A stretch of 64,000 bases of DNA from Nocardioides marinisabuli (GCF_013466785.1 NZ_CP059163.1:930001-994000); one strand, 5' to 3'. Counted from the first letter of the stretch, positions 42,207-51,873 are shown. The notes: generated by a model from the sequence alone, not told the origin. Program-made: numbers and translations.

Positions 42207-45059
42207 TCACCGCCCCAGCCTAGAAGCCCACAGCTCGGCCAGGTGCATCGTCGGCACGCCCGCGAGGTCGTCGAGCTGCACCCGGCACGACATGCCGTCG
42301 GCGAGCACCACGGCGTCGGGCTGCGAGCGCACCGCCGGCAGCAGGTGGGTCTCGGCGACCGCCACCGACACGTCGTAGTGGCCCTTCTCCATGCCGAAGT
42401 TGCCGGCCAGCCCGCAGCAGCCCGCGACGCGGGTGACGGTGGCGCCGGCCCGCTCGAGCAGCGCCTGGTCGGCGTCCCAGCCGAGCACGGCGTGCTGGTG
42501 GCAGTGCGGCTGGGCGACGACCTGCACCCCGGTGAGGTCGGGCAGCGGCAGGTCGAGGCGGGTGGCGAGCTCGGCGAAGGTGAGCACGCCCTCGGCGACC
42601 TGCTGGGCGCGCGGGTCGTCGCTGAGCTCGACGAGGTCGCTGCGCAGGGTGGCCAGGCAGGACGGTTCGAGGCCGACCACCGGCGTGCCGGTGGCGACGT
42701 ACGACGCCAGGGTCGCGGCGGTGCGCGCGGCGATGGCGCGGGCCCTGGTGAGCTGGCCGGTGGTGATCCAGGTCAGCCCGCAGCAGGCGTCCTCGTCGAT
42801 GACGCGCACCCGCAGGCCTGCGGCCTCGAGCACCTCGATCGCGGCGTGGCCCGAGCCGGGCAGGAAGTGGTCGGTGAAGGAGTCGGCCCAGACCCACACG
42901 TCGGGGGTGTCGGTGTCGCCGAGGCGGCCGGTCGCCGCTGCCTTGCGCAGGGTGCGGGGCGCGAAGTGGGGGATGGAGCGGCGCTGGTCGATGCCGGCGG
43001 TGGCCTTGGCCAGGCGGGCGAGCGGGCGCGCCCTGAGGCTGCGGTTGACGACCGGGGCGAGGGGTGCGGCCAGCCGTGCCCACATCGGGAGCCGCCCCAG
43101 GGTCAGGTGGCTGCGGGGGCGGCGCACGGTGGCGCCGTCGCCGTCGTGGCGCTGGTGCAGCGCCTCGGCCTTGTAGGTGGCCATGTCGACACCGGTGGGG
43201 CAGTCGGAGGCGCAGCCCTTGCAGGCCAGGCACAGGTCGAGCGCCTCGGCCACGGCCGGGTCGCCCAGGCCCTGCACCAGCTCGCCGTCGAGGGCCTCCT
43301 GCAGCACCCGGGCGCGACCGCGGGTGGAGTCCTTCTCGTCGCGGGTCGCCTGCCACGACGGGCACATCACCCCGGTCGTGGCGCCCGTGTGCGGGGCGAC
43401 GCACTTGCCCACGCCGGTGCAGCGGTGCACGGCCGCGCCCAGCGAGCCGTCGTCGTGCAGGAGGCGGAGCACGGTGCGCGGCTCGTGGCGCGGGCGGGCC
43501 GGGCGCAGGTGCGCGTCGAACGGGTCGGGGTCGACGAGCACGCCCGGGTTGAGCAGGTCGTCGGGGTCGCAGACCGCCTTGGCGGCGCCGAAGAGCCGCA
43601 GCGACTCCTCGTCGTACATCACCGACAGCAGCTCGGAGCGGGCCCGGCCGTCGCCGTGCTCGCCCGAGAGCGAGCCGCCGTGCTCGCGCAGCTGGTGCGC
43701 GCAGGCGGTGAGGAACTCGCGGAAGCGGCGGCGCCCGGCCTCGGGGTCGGTGTCGCGGTCGGAGAAGTCGAAGTCGATGCGCACGTGCACGCAGCCGTCG
43801 CCGAAGTGGCCGTAGGGCACGCCCTGCAGCTCGTGGCCCTCGAGGAGCTCGTCGAAGTCGCGCAGCCAGGCGCCGAGCCGCTCCGGCGGCACCGCGGCGT
43901 CCTCCCAGCCCGAGAGCGCCTGCCGCTCGAGGCTGCGGGCGGCGAGGCCGGCGCCGTCCTCGCGGATGCGCCACAGCGCGGCCGACTCGCGGGCGTCGGT
44001 GACCAGGCGGTGCTCCAGCGGCTCGGCCGCCGCCAGCACCGGGGTGACCAGGCCGGGGTCGGTGAGCTCGACGAAGAGCCAGCCGCCGCCGCGCGGCAGG
44101 TCGGGCACGGCGCTGCCGCGCCCGCGCACCAGGTCGACGATGCGGGCGTCGAGGCCCTCGCAGGCCACCAGCGGCGACCCGCTCGGGCTGCCGTGGGCGT
44201 CGGGGCCGCCGGGGGTGCGGGCCGCGGCCAGGATGGCCGGCACCGCGTCGGCCGCCTCGACCATCGAGGGGTAGCCCAGCACCAGCATCTGGCGCACCGC
44301 CTCGTCAGGCACCAGCCGGACCGTCGCGCCGAGCACGACGCCCAGGGTGCCCTCGGAACCGGCCAGGAAGCGCTCGAGGCGCCGGCCGTTCTCGGGCAGC
44401 AGGTGCTCGAAGGAGTAGCCGCTGACCTGGCGGGTGAAGCGCCCGAACTCGGTGCGCACGTGGGCCAGCGAGGCGTCGGTGATCGCGGCCAGCGCGTCGC
44501 CGGCCGCCGAGGGCCCGCCGCCGCTCCAGACCTCGCCGGTGCCGAACGCGACGTCGAGGCCGACCACGTTGTCGGCGGTGCGGCCGTAGCCCAGCGCCCG
44601 CGAGCCGCAGGCGTTGTTGCCGATCATCCCGCCGATCGTGCAGCGCGGGTGGGTCGAGGGGTCGGGCCCGAAGCGCAGCCCCTGGGCCAGCGCCGCCCGC
44701 TGGAGGGTGGCGTGCACGGTGCCCGGCTCGACGACGGCCGTGCCGGCCTCGGCGTCGATCGAGAGGACCTTGTCGAGGTGGCGCGCGGTGTCGACCACGA
44801 TGCCGGGCCCGACCGCGTTGCCGGCGATCGAGGTGCCCGCACCGCGCATCGTCACCGGCACCCCGGTCGCCCGCGACGCGTCGAGCACCGCGAGCAGCTC
44901 GTCGCGGTGCCGCGGTCGTACGACGACGCGGGGCGGCACGCGGTAGAGGGAGGCGTCGGTGGAGTAGAGCGCCCGCGCCAGCGTCGAGTCGTCGACGTCG
45001 CCCACGCCCCGCCGGCGCAGCTCGGCGGCGATGTCGGTGCTGCTCAGCGTCTGGCTCAC
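42207..45059 (-). CDS. FAD-binding and Fe-S oxidoreductase, YdiJ-like D-2-hydroxyglutarate dehydrogenase
   Basis: 950 aa. GlcD-like FAD domain (VTMRGAGTSIAGNAVGPGIV; STHPRCTIGGMIGNNACGSR) fused to a GlpC-like part: 4Fe-4S motifs CTGVGKCVAP...MCPSW and LCLACKGCASDCPTG (about 617-631), then two CCG domains (DEDACCGLTW; VAGCCGLAGNFGME). Same architecture and size as E. coli YdiJ, which oxidises D-2-hydroxyglutarate and passes electrons to the quinone pool. It follows a hydroxyacid-oxoacid transhydrogenase gene that produces that substrate. GTG 45059 is 6 nt after GACAAT on the minus strand (leaderless). Confidence 0.85.
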   Translation of the reverse strand: MSQTLSSTDIAAELRRRGVGDVDDSTLARALYSTDASLYRVPPRVVVRPRHRDELLAVLDASRATGVPVTMRGAGTSIAGNAVGPGIVVDTARHLDKVLSIDAEAGTAVVEPGTVHATLQRAALAQGLRFGPDPSTHPRCTIGGMIGNNACGSRALGYGRTADNVVGLDVAFGTGEVWSGGGPSAAGDALAAITDASLAHVRTEFGRFTRQVSGYSFEHLLPENGRRLERFLAGSEGTLGVVLGATVRLVPDEAVRQMLVLGYPSMVEAADAVPAILAAARTPGGPDAHGSPSGSPLVACEGLDARIVDLVRGRGSAVPDLPRGGGWLFVELTDPGLVTPVLAAAEPLEHRLVTDARESAALWRIREDGAGLAARSLERQALSGWEDAAVPPERLGAWLRDFDELLEGHELQGVPYGHFGDGCVHVRIDFDFSDRDTDPEAGRRRFREFLTACAHQLREHGGSLSGEHGDGRARSELLSVMYDEESLRLFGAAKAVCDPDDLLNPGVLVDPDPFDAHLRPARPRHEPRTVLRLLHDDGSLGAAVHRCTGVGKCVAPHTGATTGVMCPSWQATRDEKDSTRGRARVLQEALDGELVQGLGDPAVAEALDLCLACKGCASDCPTGVDMATYKAEALHQRHDGDGATVRRPRSHLTLGRLPMWARLAAPLAPVVNRSLRARPLARLAKATAGIDQRRSIPHFAPRTLRKAAATGRLGDTDTPDVWVWADSFTDHFLPGSGHAAIEVLEAAGLRVRVIDEDACCGLTWITTGQLTRARAIAARTAATLASYVATGTPVVGLEPSCLATLRSDLVELSDDPRAQQVAEGVLTFAELATRLDLPLPDLTGVQVVAQPHCHQHAVLGWDADQALLERAGATVTRVAGCCGLAGNFGMEKGHYDVSVAVAETHLLPAVRSQPDAVVLADGMSCRVQLDDLAGVPTMHLAELWASRLGR

Positions 45060-45119
45060 CCGCCCATTGTCGCGGAGGGGCGGTGAGCCCCGGCCCCCGG
45101 TCTCACCGCCGGCGCCCGC

Positions 45120-46388
45120 TCACCAGTGCTGCATGGAGCTGCGGAAGATCCCCGCCAGGTCCTCGGCGCGCACCTCGCGGGGCGCGGTGGCCAGCAGCCG
45201 CTGCTGCTTGAGCGCGCCCTCGACCAGGTCGTCGACGTCCGCCTCGCCGTAGCCGACCTCGGCCAGGCCGTTGGGGATGCCGATGTCGCGCATCAGCGTG
45301 GCCAGCACGTCGGGCAGCACGTCGGGGCCGGTGGCCGAGGCGGGGACCGACGGGTCGAGCAGCCGCGCCGCGGCCAGGTGCCGCTCGGGGGAGGCCTCGT
45401 AGGTGAAGCGGAACGCCTCGGGCGCGGTCAGCGTCACCGCCATGCCGTGCGGCACCATCGCCTCGTCCTGCGGGTAGCCCTCGGGCCGGTAGTCGCGCAC
45501 CCGCCCGGCGATCGGGTAGGCGTTGGCGTGCGGGATGTGCACGCCGGCGTTGCCGAAGCCCAGGCCCGCGAAGGTGGCGGCCAGCGCCATCTGCTCGCGC
45601 GCGACCACGTCGCTGCCGTCGGCGACCGCGGCGCGGAAGGACGTCGCGAGCAGCGACATCGCCTTCTCCGACCACAGGTCGGCGATCGGGTTGGCCCCGC
45701 AGTAGGGCACCCGCTGCTCGGGGGTCTTGGCCTCGAAGTCGCCGAACCACTTCGCGGTCCAGCTCTCGAGTGCGTGGCACAGGATGTCCATGCCCGCCGC
45801 CGCCGTGACCATCGTCGGCTGGCCCATCGTCAGGGCCGGGTCGACCACGGCCATCGTCGGGCGCAGCGCCGGGTGGCTGATACCCGTCTTGACGTGCAGC
45901 GAGAGCACGTCGAGCACGCAGATGGTGGTGCTCTCCGACCCGGTGCCGGTCGTGGTCGGCACCGCCACCAGCGGCAGCAGCCGGTTGACCGGCGCCTGCG
46001 CCCGGCCGACCGGCGCGTTGATGTAGTCCATCAGCTCGCCGGGGTTCGTGGTGAGCAGGTTGACCGCCTTCGCGGTGTCGATGGCCGACCCGCCGCCGAC
46101 GGCCAGGATCGCGTCGAAGGGACCGGCGTCGCGCGCGAAGGCGATCGCGTGGGCCATCGACTCGTCGGTGGGCTCGACGTGCACGCCGTCGTACGTCGTC
46201 ACCTCGAGGCCGCGGGCGGTGACCTCCTCGGCGATGCGGGCGGGCGCCCCGGTGGCCGCGACGCCCGGGTCGGTGACCAGCAGCACCCGCCGGGCGCCGT
46301 GGCCCAGCAGGTCGTGGCCGATCTCGGCGGAGGCGCCGGTGCCGAACTTCAGCGCGGGGGCGGCGTAGGTGAAGACGGTCTCGCTCAT
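45120..46388 (-). CDS. Hydroxyacid-oxoacid transhydrogenase (iron-type alcohol dehydrogenase)
   Basis: 422 aa. Group III metal-dependent alcohol dehydrogenase: VLLVTDPGVAATGAPARIAE, LAVGGGSAIDTAKAVNLL (about 97-114), VPTTTGTGSESTT, DILCHALESWTAKWF and GVHIPHANAYPIAG (metal His residues). Length and FVYEASP-like features fit ADHFE1/HOT, which couples gamma-hydroxybutyrate oxidation to reduction of 2-oxoglutarate to D-2-hydroxyglutarate. ATG 46388 is 6 nt after TAGGGT on the minus strand (leaderless). Upstream of, and same strand as, the YdiJ-like gene. Confidence 0.85.
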   Translation of the reverse strand: MSETVFTYAAPALKFGTGASAEIGHDLLGHGARRVLLVTDPGVAATGAPARIAEEVTARGLEVTTYDGVHVEPTDESMAHAIAFARDAGPFDAILAVGGGSAIDTAKAVNLLTTNPGELMDYINAPVGRAQAPVNRLLPLVAVPTTTGTGSESTTICVLDVLSLHVKTGISHPALRPTMAVVDPALTMGQPTMVTAAAGMDILCHALESWTAKWFGDFEAKTPEQRVPYCGANPIADLWSEKAMSLLATSFRAAVADGSDVVAREQMALAATFAGLGFGNAGVHIPHANAYPIAGRVRDYRPEGYPQDEAMVPHGMAVTLTAPEAFRFTYEASPERHLAAARLLDPSVPASATGPDVLPDVLATLMRDIGIPNGLAEVGYGEADVDDLVEGALKQQRLLATAPREVRAEDLAGIFRSSMQHW

Positions 46389-46454
46389 GGCCACACCCTA
46401 GGCCGGGATCGGTCGTAGGATCTGGCGAGCCGACGGCACAGGAGGGGGGACGTC

Positions 46455-47633
46455 GTGCGTCGACCGCCTGCGCGCGCGCTGCTGGTGCTGGCCGCTGCCC
46501 TGGCGCTGGTGCTGGCCGCCGTCGCCTCGGCCGTGGTGCTCACCGGCTCCCTCGAGGCCGACGAGCCGTCCACGGGCTCGGCGCCGCGACCGGTGGTGGA
46601 GGGCAACCGGCTCGTCGACGGGCGCACCGGCGAGACGTGGGTGCCCCGCGGGGTCAACTGGAGCAGCCTCGAGTACGCCTGCGCGCAGGGCTGGGGCTAC
46701 TCCTCGCTCGAGGCCGGCGGCACCGACCCGATGACCACCCAGGCGCTGGCCATCGCCGGCTGGGGCGCCGACACGGTCCGGCTGCCGCTCAACCAGGACT
46801 GCTGGCTGGGCACCCGGGCGGCGCCGGTCAGCGACGAGTACACCGAGCGCACCCCCGCGGGCTACCGCGCCCACGTCGGCGCCTTCGTCGAGGCGCTCAA
46901 CGCCCAGGGCCTGGTGGTCGTGCTCGACCTCCACAGCCGCAAGCGCATCGGCACCCCCGAGTTCGGCAACCTCGCCATGCCCGACTCGGAGTCGCTGGCC
47001 TTCTGGCGCTCGGTGGGCGAGGCCTACGCCGACAACGCCTCGGTCATGTTCGACGCCTTCAACGAGCCCTACTCCCGCTACGACGCCGCCGACCGCCTGG
47101 TCTTCGACCTGACCTGGGAGTGCTGGCGCGACGGCGGTTGCGCCGCCCCCGCCGAGGACGACCGCACCGCCACGACCGGCCGCACGACGTACACGGCGCA
47201 GGGCATGCAGGCCGTCGTCGACGCCCTCCGCGACGCCGGCGCCCAGCAGCCGGTCCTGCTGGGTGGCCTCGACTACGCCAACGACCTGTCCGGCTGGTGG
47301 GAGCACCGGCCCGACGACGACCAGCTGGTCGCGGCCTTCCACGCCTACGACTTCAAGGAGTGCGCCACCAGCGAGTGCTGGGACGAGGTGCTGGCGCCGC
47401 TCGCCCGGCGGGTGCCGGTGCTGACCGGCGAGCTCGGCGCCACCGACCCGCTCGACGGCTGGGTGGCCGGCTACCTCGACTGGGCCGACCAGCACGGCGT
47501 CGGGGCGCTGTTCTGGGTGTGGGCCGACCACGCCGGCGACCCCATGTCCCTGGGCCGCGGCCTGAGCGGCCGGCCGACCGCGTGGGGCCGCCTGGCGCGG
47601 TCCTGGATGCAGGCGGAGGCACGGGTCTCCTAG
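46455..47633 (+). CDS. Membrane-anchored or secreted GH5-like glycosidase
   Basis: 392 aa. Signal/anchor helix (about 7-30), then a TIM-barrel endoglucanase-like domain: WVPRGVNWSSLEYACAQGWG, VRLPLNQDCWLG, LVVVLDLHSR, acid/base Glu in FDAFNEPYSRY (about 206), VAAFHAYDFKEC, nucleophile Glu in LTGELGATDP (about 326), and LFWVWADHAGDP. GH5 enzymes cut beta-1,4-glucan-type chains. GTG 46455 has AGGAGG upstream and a TAGGAT -10 at 46416-46421. It precedes the GT2 operon; a glycosidase beside a synthase is typical of cellulose-type secretion systems (compare BcsZ). Confidence 0.88.
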   Translation: MRRPPARALLVLAAALALVLAAVASAVVLTGSLEADEPSTGSAPRPVVEGNRLVDGRTGETWVPRGVNWSSLEYACAQGWGYSSLEAGGTDPMTTQALAIAGWGADTVRLPLNQDCWLGTRAAPVSDEYTERTPAGYRAHVGAFVEALNAQGLVVVLDLHSRKRIGTPEFGNLAMPDSESLAFWRSVGEAYADNASVMFDAFNEPYSRYDAADRLVFDLTWECWRDGGCAAPAEDDRTATTGRTTYTAQGMQAVVDALRDAGAQQPVLLGGLDYANDLSGWWEHRPDDDQLVAAFHAYDFKECATSECWDEVLAPLARRVPVLTGELGATDPLDGWVAGYLDWADQHGVGALFWVWADHAGDPMSLGRGLSGRPTAWGRLARSWMQAEARVS

Positions 47634-47801
47634 CTGGTCGCGAGCGCGTTGCCGCCCTGGTCAGAGCGGGTCCCGACCTGTTACCCCGGCGTGGACCTCC
47701 TGTTCCTGAGGCGCAGCAGGGGCCGCCCTACTGTCGAGCTGCGGTCCCGGTCGGGAGCGTGGGACCGGCGGGAGGCCGGGCCCCGAGGAGGGAGGGGTCC
47801 G

Positions 47802-48056
47802 ATGGCGCTCCAGGTGTCGAACGGGGGTCCGGGCGGCAAGTCCGTGGGCGCCGCCACGATCGGGATCGTGGTGACCCTGCTGGTCTTCGTCGCGGTCTTC
47901 ATCGGCTTCCTCATCGCACCGCTGCTGGTGCTCCTGCTGGCCTTCCTCGGCTGGTCGGCGGCCCGGGCGCGCGGCGAGCGCGGCAGCGGCCCCGGCTCCG
48001 CCGCGCACACCGACGACGACGCCGCGGCGCACGGCTTCGGGACGGGAACCCGATGA
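47802..48056 (+). CDS. Small membrane protein at the head of the GT2 operon
   Basis: 84 aa. Gly-rich N-terminus, then a long hydrophobic stretch (about 17-49, AATIGIVVTLLVFVAVFIGF and on) forming one or two TM helices, and a charged C-terminus ending in a His/Asp-rich tail. ATG 47802 has a strong GGAGGGAGGGG site; the stop overlaps the synthase start (ATGA). Probably an accessory subunit of the synthase complex. No family recognised. Confidence 0.7.
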   Translation: MALQVSNGGPGGKSVGAATIGIVVTLLVFVAVFIGFLIAPLLVLLLAFLGWSAARARGERGSGPGSAAHTDDDAAAHGFGTGTR

Positions 48057-50206
48057 CCACCCAGACCACCACCCAGGCGACCCGCGCCGCGCGGCTCAGC
48101 GACGGCGTCGACGCCGAGCTGGCCCGGCTGCTGCCCGAGGGGATCTGCCGCACCTTCCGGGTGCTGGCCTACGCCGTGGTCGACGGCCAGGTCCTGGTCG
48201 CCGCGACCGACCCCGAGGACCAGGTCACCGAGCACGTCGTCGCCGAGCGGGTCGACGCACCGGTGCTCCTGGTGCGCCACACCGCCAACGAGATCATGGC
48301 GGCGATCGACGCCGCCCACCCGCTGGTCGACGGCGATGCCGAGAGGGTCGAGAGCGCCGAGTCGCGACGGGCCCGGGTGCAGATGGCGCAGATGCTGACG
48401 CGCAGCGGCCTGGTCACCGGCGAGCAGCTGCAGCGCGCGATGGTCGAGTACTCACGCACCGGCGACCCGCTGGGCGACATCCTGGTCTCCCACGAGGCCA
48501 TCGACGAGGACGTCCTGGTCGCCGCGCTCGCCGAGATCCACCAGATGCAGCGGGTCGGCCTCAGCGACTTCGAGCCCGACCCCGACCTCGCCCGTCGCCT
48601 GCCCGAGCCGCTGGCCCGGACCCTCCAGGTGGTCCCGGTCGCGGAGTCCGAGGGCGTCGTGCTGCTCGCGGTCGCCCGCCCGCTGCCCGCCCCCGCGCTG
48701 CGCGAGGTGGAGACGGCGCTGGGCCGGCCGGTGCGCCAGCTGCTGGCCAACCGCACCGACCTCGACCAGCTCCTGCAGCGCATCCACTCCGAGCACTACG
48801 CCGACGTCTCGACGCTGCACCTGATGGAGAACGCGCCCGAGTCCTCCGCGCACGTCGTCATCTCCTCGACCCAGAAGGCGGTGCTGGTCATCGCCCTGGT
48901 GGTCACGGTGCTGTGCGGGCTGCTGTGGCCGATGGGCACGCTCATCGCGCTGGTCGGGGCCGCCAGCCTGGTCTACCTGCTGGTCTCCGTCTACAAGTTC
49001 CGGCTGACGCTGCGGGCGCTGGGCACCCACCTCGAGACCGACATCACCGACGAGGAGATCGCCGCCATCGACGAGCGGCAGCTGCCCGTCTACACGATCC
49101 TCGTGCCCCTCTACAAGGAGGCCGCGATCGTCGGTCGGCTGGTGCGCGACATCAACGCCCTCGATTACCCCCGCACCCGCCTCGACGTGAAGCTGCTGTG
49201 CGAGGAGGACGACCTCGAGACCATCGAGACGATCCGCGGGATGCGCCTGCCCCCGCACTTCCACCTGGTCGTGGTCCCCGACGCGCAGCCCAAGACCAAG
49301 CCGAAGGCCTGCAACTACGGCCTGCAGCTGGCCACCGGCACCGTCTGCGTCATCTTCGACGCCGAGGACCGCCCCGACCCCGACCAGCTCAAGAAGGCCG
49401 TGACGGCCTTCGAGCGGGTGCCCGGCAACGTGGTGTGCGTCCAGGCCAAGCTCAACTACTTCAACCAGGGCCAGAACATGCTCACCGCCTGGTTCGCCAA
49501 CGAGTACTCGATGCACTTCGAGCTGGTGCTGCCGGCGATGGGCGCCTCGGAGTCGCCCATCCCGCTGGGCGGCACCTCCAACCACTTCCGCACCGACGTG
49601 CTGCGCGACCTCGGCGCCTGGGACCCCTTCAACGTCACCGAGGACGCCGACCTCGGCATCCGCCTGCACCGCGAGGGCTACCGCACCGCGATGATCGACT
49701 CCACGACGCTGGAGGAGGCCAACTCGCAGGTGCCCAACTGGATCCGCCAGCGCAGCCGGTGGATCAAGGGCTACATGCAGACCTGGCTGGTGCACATGCG
49801 CAACCCGGTGGCGCTGCTGAGCCAGACCGGCCTGCGCGGCTTCCTGTCCTTCAACCTCACCATGGGCAGCGCCTTCGTGCTCCTGATGAACCCGGTCTTC
49901 TGGGGCCTGACCACGCTCTACGTCCTGACCCAGGCCGGCTTCATCCAGCAGCTCTTCCCGGGCCTGGTCTTCTACGCCGCCAGCGCGATGCTCTTCATCG
50001 GCAACTTCGTCTTCGTCTACCTCAACGTCGCCGGCAGCCTCCAGCGCGGCGAGTTCGGCATCACCCGCACCGCGCTGCTCTCGCCGCTCTACTGGGGCCT
50101 GATGAGCTGGGCGGCCTGGAAGGGCTTCATCCAGCTCTTCACCAACCCGTTCTACTGGGAGAAGACCGAGCACGGCCTCAACGAGCCGCCGGCGGGTGGG
50201 CACTGA
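48053..50206 (+). CDS. Processive GT2 polysaccharide synthase with N-terminal MshEN-like region
   Basis: 717 aa. Residues about 20-90 and 180-250 are similar alpha/beta units like the T2SS-E N-terminal fold. Between them two adjacent motifs (QMAQMLTRSGLVTGEQLQRA and LGDILVSHEAIDEDVLVAAL, about 110-160) fit the tandem 24-residue MshEN pattern that binds c-di-GMP. Then TM helices (about 275-313), the GT2 catalytic domain with VPLYKEAAIVG, VIFDAEDRPDPDQ (DxD), VTEDADLGIRL and QRSRWIKGYMQTW (QxxRW, mark of processive synthases), and C-terminal TM helices. Comparable to NfrB and BcsA in logic. Overlapping genes on both sides. Confidence 0.88.
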   Translation: MTTQTTTQATRAARLSDGVDAELARLLPEGICRTFRVLAYAVVDGQVLVAATDPEDQVTEHVVAERVDAPVLLVRHTANEIMAAIDAAHPLVDGDAERVESAESRRARVQMAQMLTRSGLVTGEQLQRAMVEYSRTGDPLGDILVSHEAIDEDVLVAALAEIHQMQRVGLSDFEPDPDLARRLPEPLARTLQVVPVAESEGVVLLAVARPLPAPALREVETALGRPVRQLLANRTDLDQLLQRIHSEHYADVSTLHLMENAPESSAHVVISSTQKAVLVIALVVTVLCGLLWPMGTLIALVGAASLVYLLVSVYKFRLTLRALGTHLETDITDEEIAAIDERQLPVYTILVPLYKEAAIVGRLVRDINALDYPRTRLDVKLLCEEDDLETIETIRGMRLPPHFHLVVVPDAQPKTKPKACNYGLQLATGTVCVIFDAEDRPDPDQLKKAVTAFERVPGNVVCVQAKLNYFNQGQNMLTAWFANEYSMHFELVLPAMGASESPIPLGGTSNHFRTDVLRDLGAWDPFNVTEDADLGIRLHREGYRTAMIDSTTLEEANSQVPNWIRQRSRWIKGYMQTWLVHMRNPVALLSQTGLRGFLSFNLTMGSAFVLLMNPVFWGLTTLYVLTQAGFIQQLFPGLVFYAASAMLFIGNFVFVYLNVAGSLQRGEFGITRTALLSPLYWGLMSWAAWKGFIQLFTNPFYWEKTEHGLNEPPAGGH

Positions 50207-51873
50207 TGAGCCTCACCGTCGAGCCGGCCTCCCCCAGCGCCGCGGTGGTGACCCACCGCGAGCGCCTGTCGGGCATCGTGCAGTCGGTGGGCCGTCGCCC
50301 GGTCGACGTGCCGCGCCGCCCGTGGGAGAGCCTGCTGGTCTTCGCGCTGTTCTCGCTGGCCTACGCCTGGTTCGGCTACTGGCTGGTGGTCCAGCAGCAC
50401 GTGGTGGGCTTCGAGAGCCTCGACCGGCTCAACCGGGCGCTGATGATCTGGCACAACGACCCGGCCAAGCTCTCCGCGCTCGGCTTCGACTACCCGCCGC
50501 TGGCCACCCTCCTGGTCTCCCCGCTCACGCTGGTGCCGGCGCTGGCCCGCTCCCTGGTGATCGTGCCGCTGACCTCCGCGTTCTTCGCCGCCTTCATGAT
50601 GGTCGTCGTCAACACCATGCTGCGCCGCGCGACGGTGGCCGCGCCCCTGCGGGTCGCGGTGCTGGTCAGCCTCGGCGCCAACCCGCTGCTGGCGCTGTAC
50701 GCCGCCGGCGGGGCGCGCCACATCATCTGGATGTGCTTCGTGGTCACGGCCCTGGGCGCGCTGTTCGCCTGGTACGTCACCGCCGACATCCGCTTCGTGA
50801 TGATCGCCGGCCTGGCCTACTCGGTGGCCGCCCTCGCCGGCTACAGCAGCCTGCTGTGGTTCCTGGTCAGCGCGGTGCTCATCGGCGCCGTCCTGGCCCG
50901 GATGGGCGCCGACGGCACCGAGGTCGAGGGCACCACCATCGGCTTCGCGGCACCCACGGTCTACGTCATCGCGCTGTGGACCGTCTTCAACCTGCTGCTC
51001 CTGGGCAACCCGGTCGCCTGGATCACCTCCGCCAGCGACGCCTCCACCGCGCTCACCGAGAGCTTCACCTTCGTCGAGCTGGCCCGCTACACCGGCGAGC
51101 TGGTGCTCTTCGGCGCCCCGATCGCGATCGTGGTGCTGCCCGCCCTGGTCTTCGCCGGGCTGGCACGCGCCAACACCTTCGCGCTGTGGCTCGGGGTGCT
51201 GCTGGCGGTGGCGGTCCTCTCCCCCGGCTTCGCTGTGGTCCTGGGTCTCTCCGACTCGCCGATGGCGATGCGCAACGCGCTGCCCGTCCTGCTGCTGGCG
51301 TGCGTGGGGGCGATCTGGCTGGCCCGCTCGGCCGGCAGCGGCGCCACGCTCGTCAGCGCCCTGCTCGTCGTCGGCCTCGTGCTGAGCATCCCGTGGACGT
51401 TCCAGGCGATGAAGACCTACAAGTACCAGAACCTCGAGTCGGTCTTCGCCGCCGCGATCTCGACCCGCGCCAGCCAGGAGGGCGCCCGGACCCTGGGCGA
51501 CCAGGTCGTGGGCGTGGTCGACGAGCAGGCGATGGCGGCCTTCATCCGCGACAACGTCCAGCGCACCGGCTCGATCCTCACCGACAACGCCCAGACCTAC
51601 GCGGTGATGCTCTTCACCGGGCGGCCCGACCTGTTCTTCGACCGCGTCGACGCCTCCGACGGGCCGTGGCAGGAGGCGGCGGCCGACCCGGTCGCGCACG
51701 TCGACTACCTGCTGCTCTCCACCGGCGACGCCGACCTGCTCACCGAGCGCTACCCCGAGGCCGCCCAGGGCGAGGACGTCCAGCTGACCAGCGTCTACCG
51801 CACCGAGCGCTACACCCTGGTCGCGGTGCCGCCGGGCTTCCGGCCCGAGACCACCGAGAGCCAGGCACCCTGA
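50206..51873 (+). CDS. Polytopic membrane protein, GT-C-like
   Basis: 555 aa, about 11 TM helices and a C-terminal soluble part (about 425-555). After TM1 an extracytoplasmic loop has FESLDRLNRALMIWHNDPAK and LGFDYPPLATLLVSPL, acidic positions in the place of GT-C catalytic loops (PMT/ArnT-like enzymes). It could modify the nascent glycan using a polyprenyl-phosphate sugar, or be a structural subunit. ATG shares one base with the GT2 stop (TGATG). No close named family recognised. Confidence 0.7.
   Translation: MSLTVEPASPSAAVVTHRERLSGIVQSVGRRPVDVPRRPWESLLVFALFSLAYAWFGYWLVVQQHVVGFESLDRLNRALMIWHNDPAKLSALGFDYPPLATLLVSPLTLVPALARSLVIVPLTSAFFAAFMMVVVNTMLRRATVAAPLRVAVLVSLGANPLLALYAAGGARHIIWMCFVVTALGALFAWYVTADIRFVMIAGLAYSVAALAGYSSLLWFLVSAVLIGAVLARMGADGTEVEGTTIGFAAPTVYVIALWTVFNLLLLGNPVAWITSASDASTALTESFTFVELARYTGELVLFGAPIAIVVLPALVFAGLARANTFALWLGVLLAVAVLSPGFAVVLGLSDSPMAMRNALPVLLLACVGAIWLARSAGSGATLVSALLVVGLVLSIPWTFQAMKTYKYQNLESVFAAAISTRASQEGARTLGDQVVGVVDEQAMAAFIRDNVQRTGSILTDNAQTYAVMLFTGRPDLFFDRVDASDGPWQEAAADPVAHVDYLLLSTGDADLLTERYPEAAQGEDVQLTSVYRTERYTLVAVPPGFRPETTESQAP

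Noticed and set aside
42243..45086. 947-codon open frame opposite the YdiJ-like gene
   Set aside because: Antisense shadow: low-complexity residues, no motifs, while the minus strand has intact FAD and Fe-S motifs.
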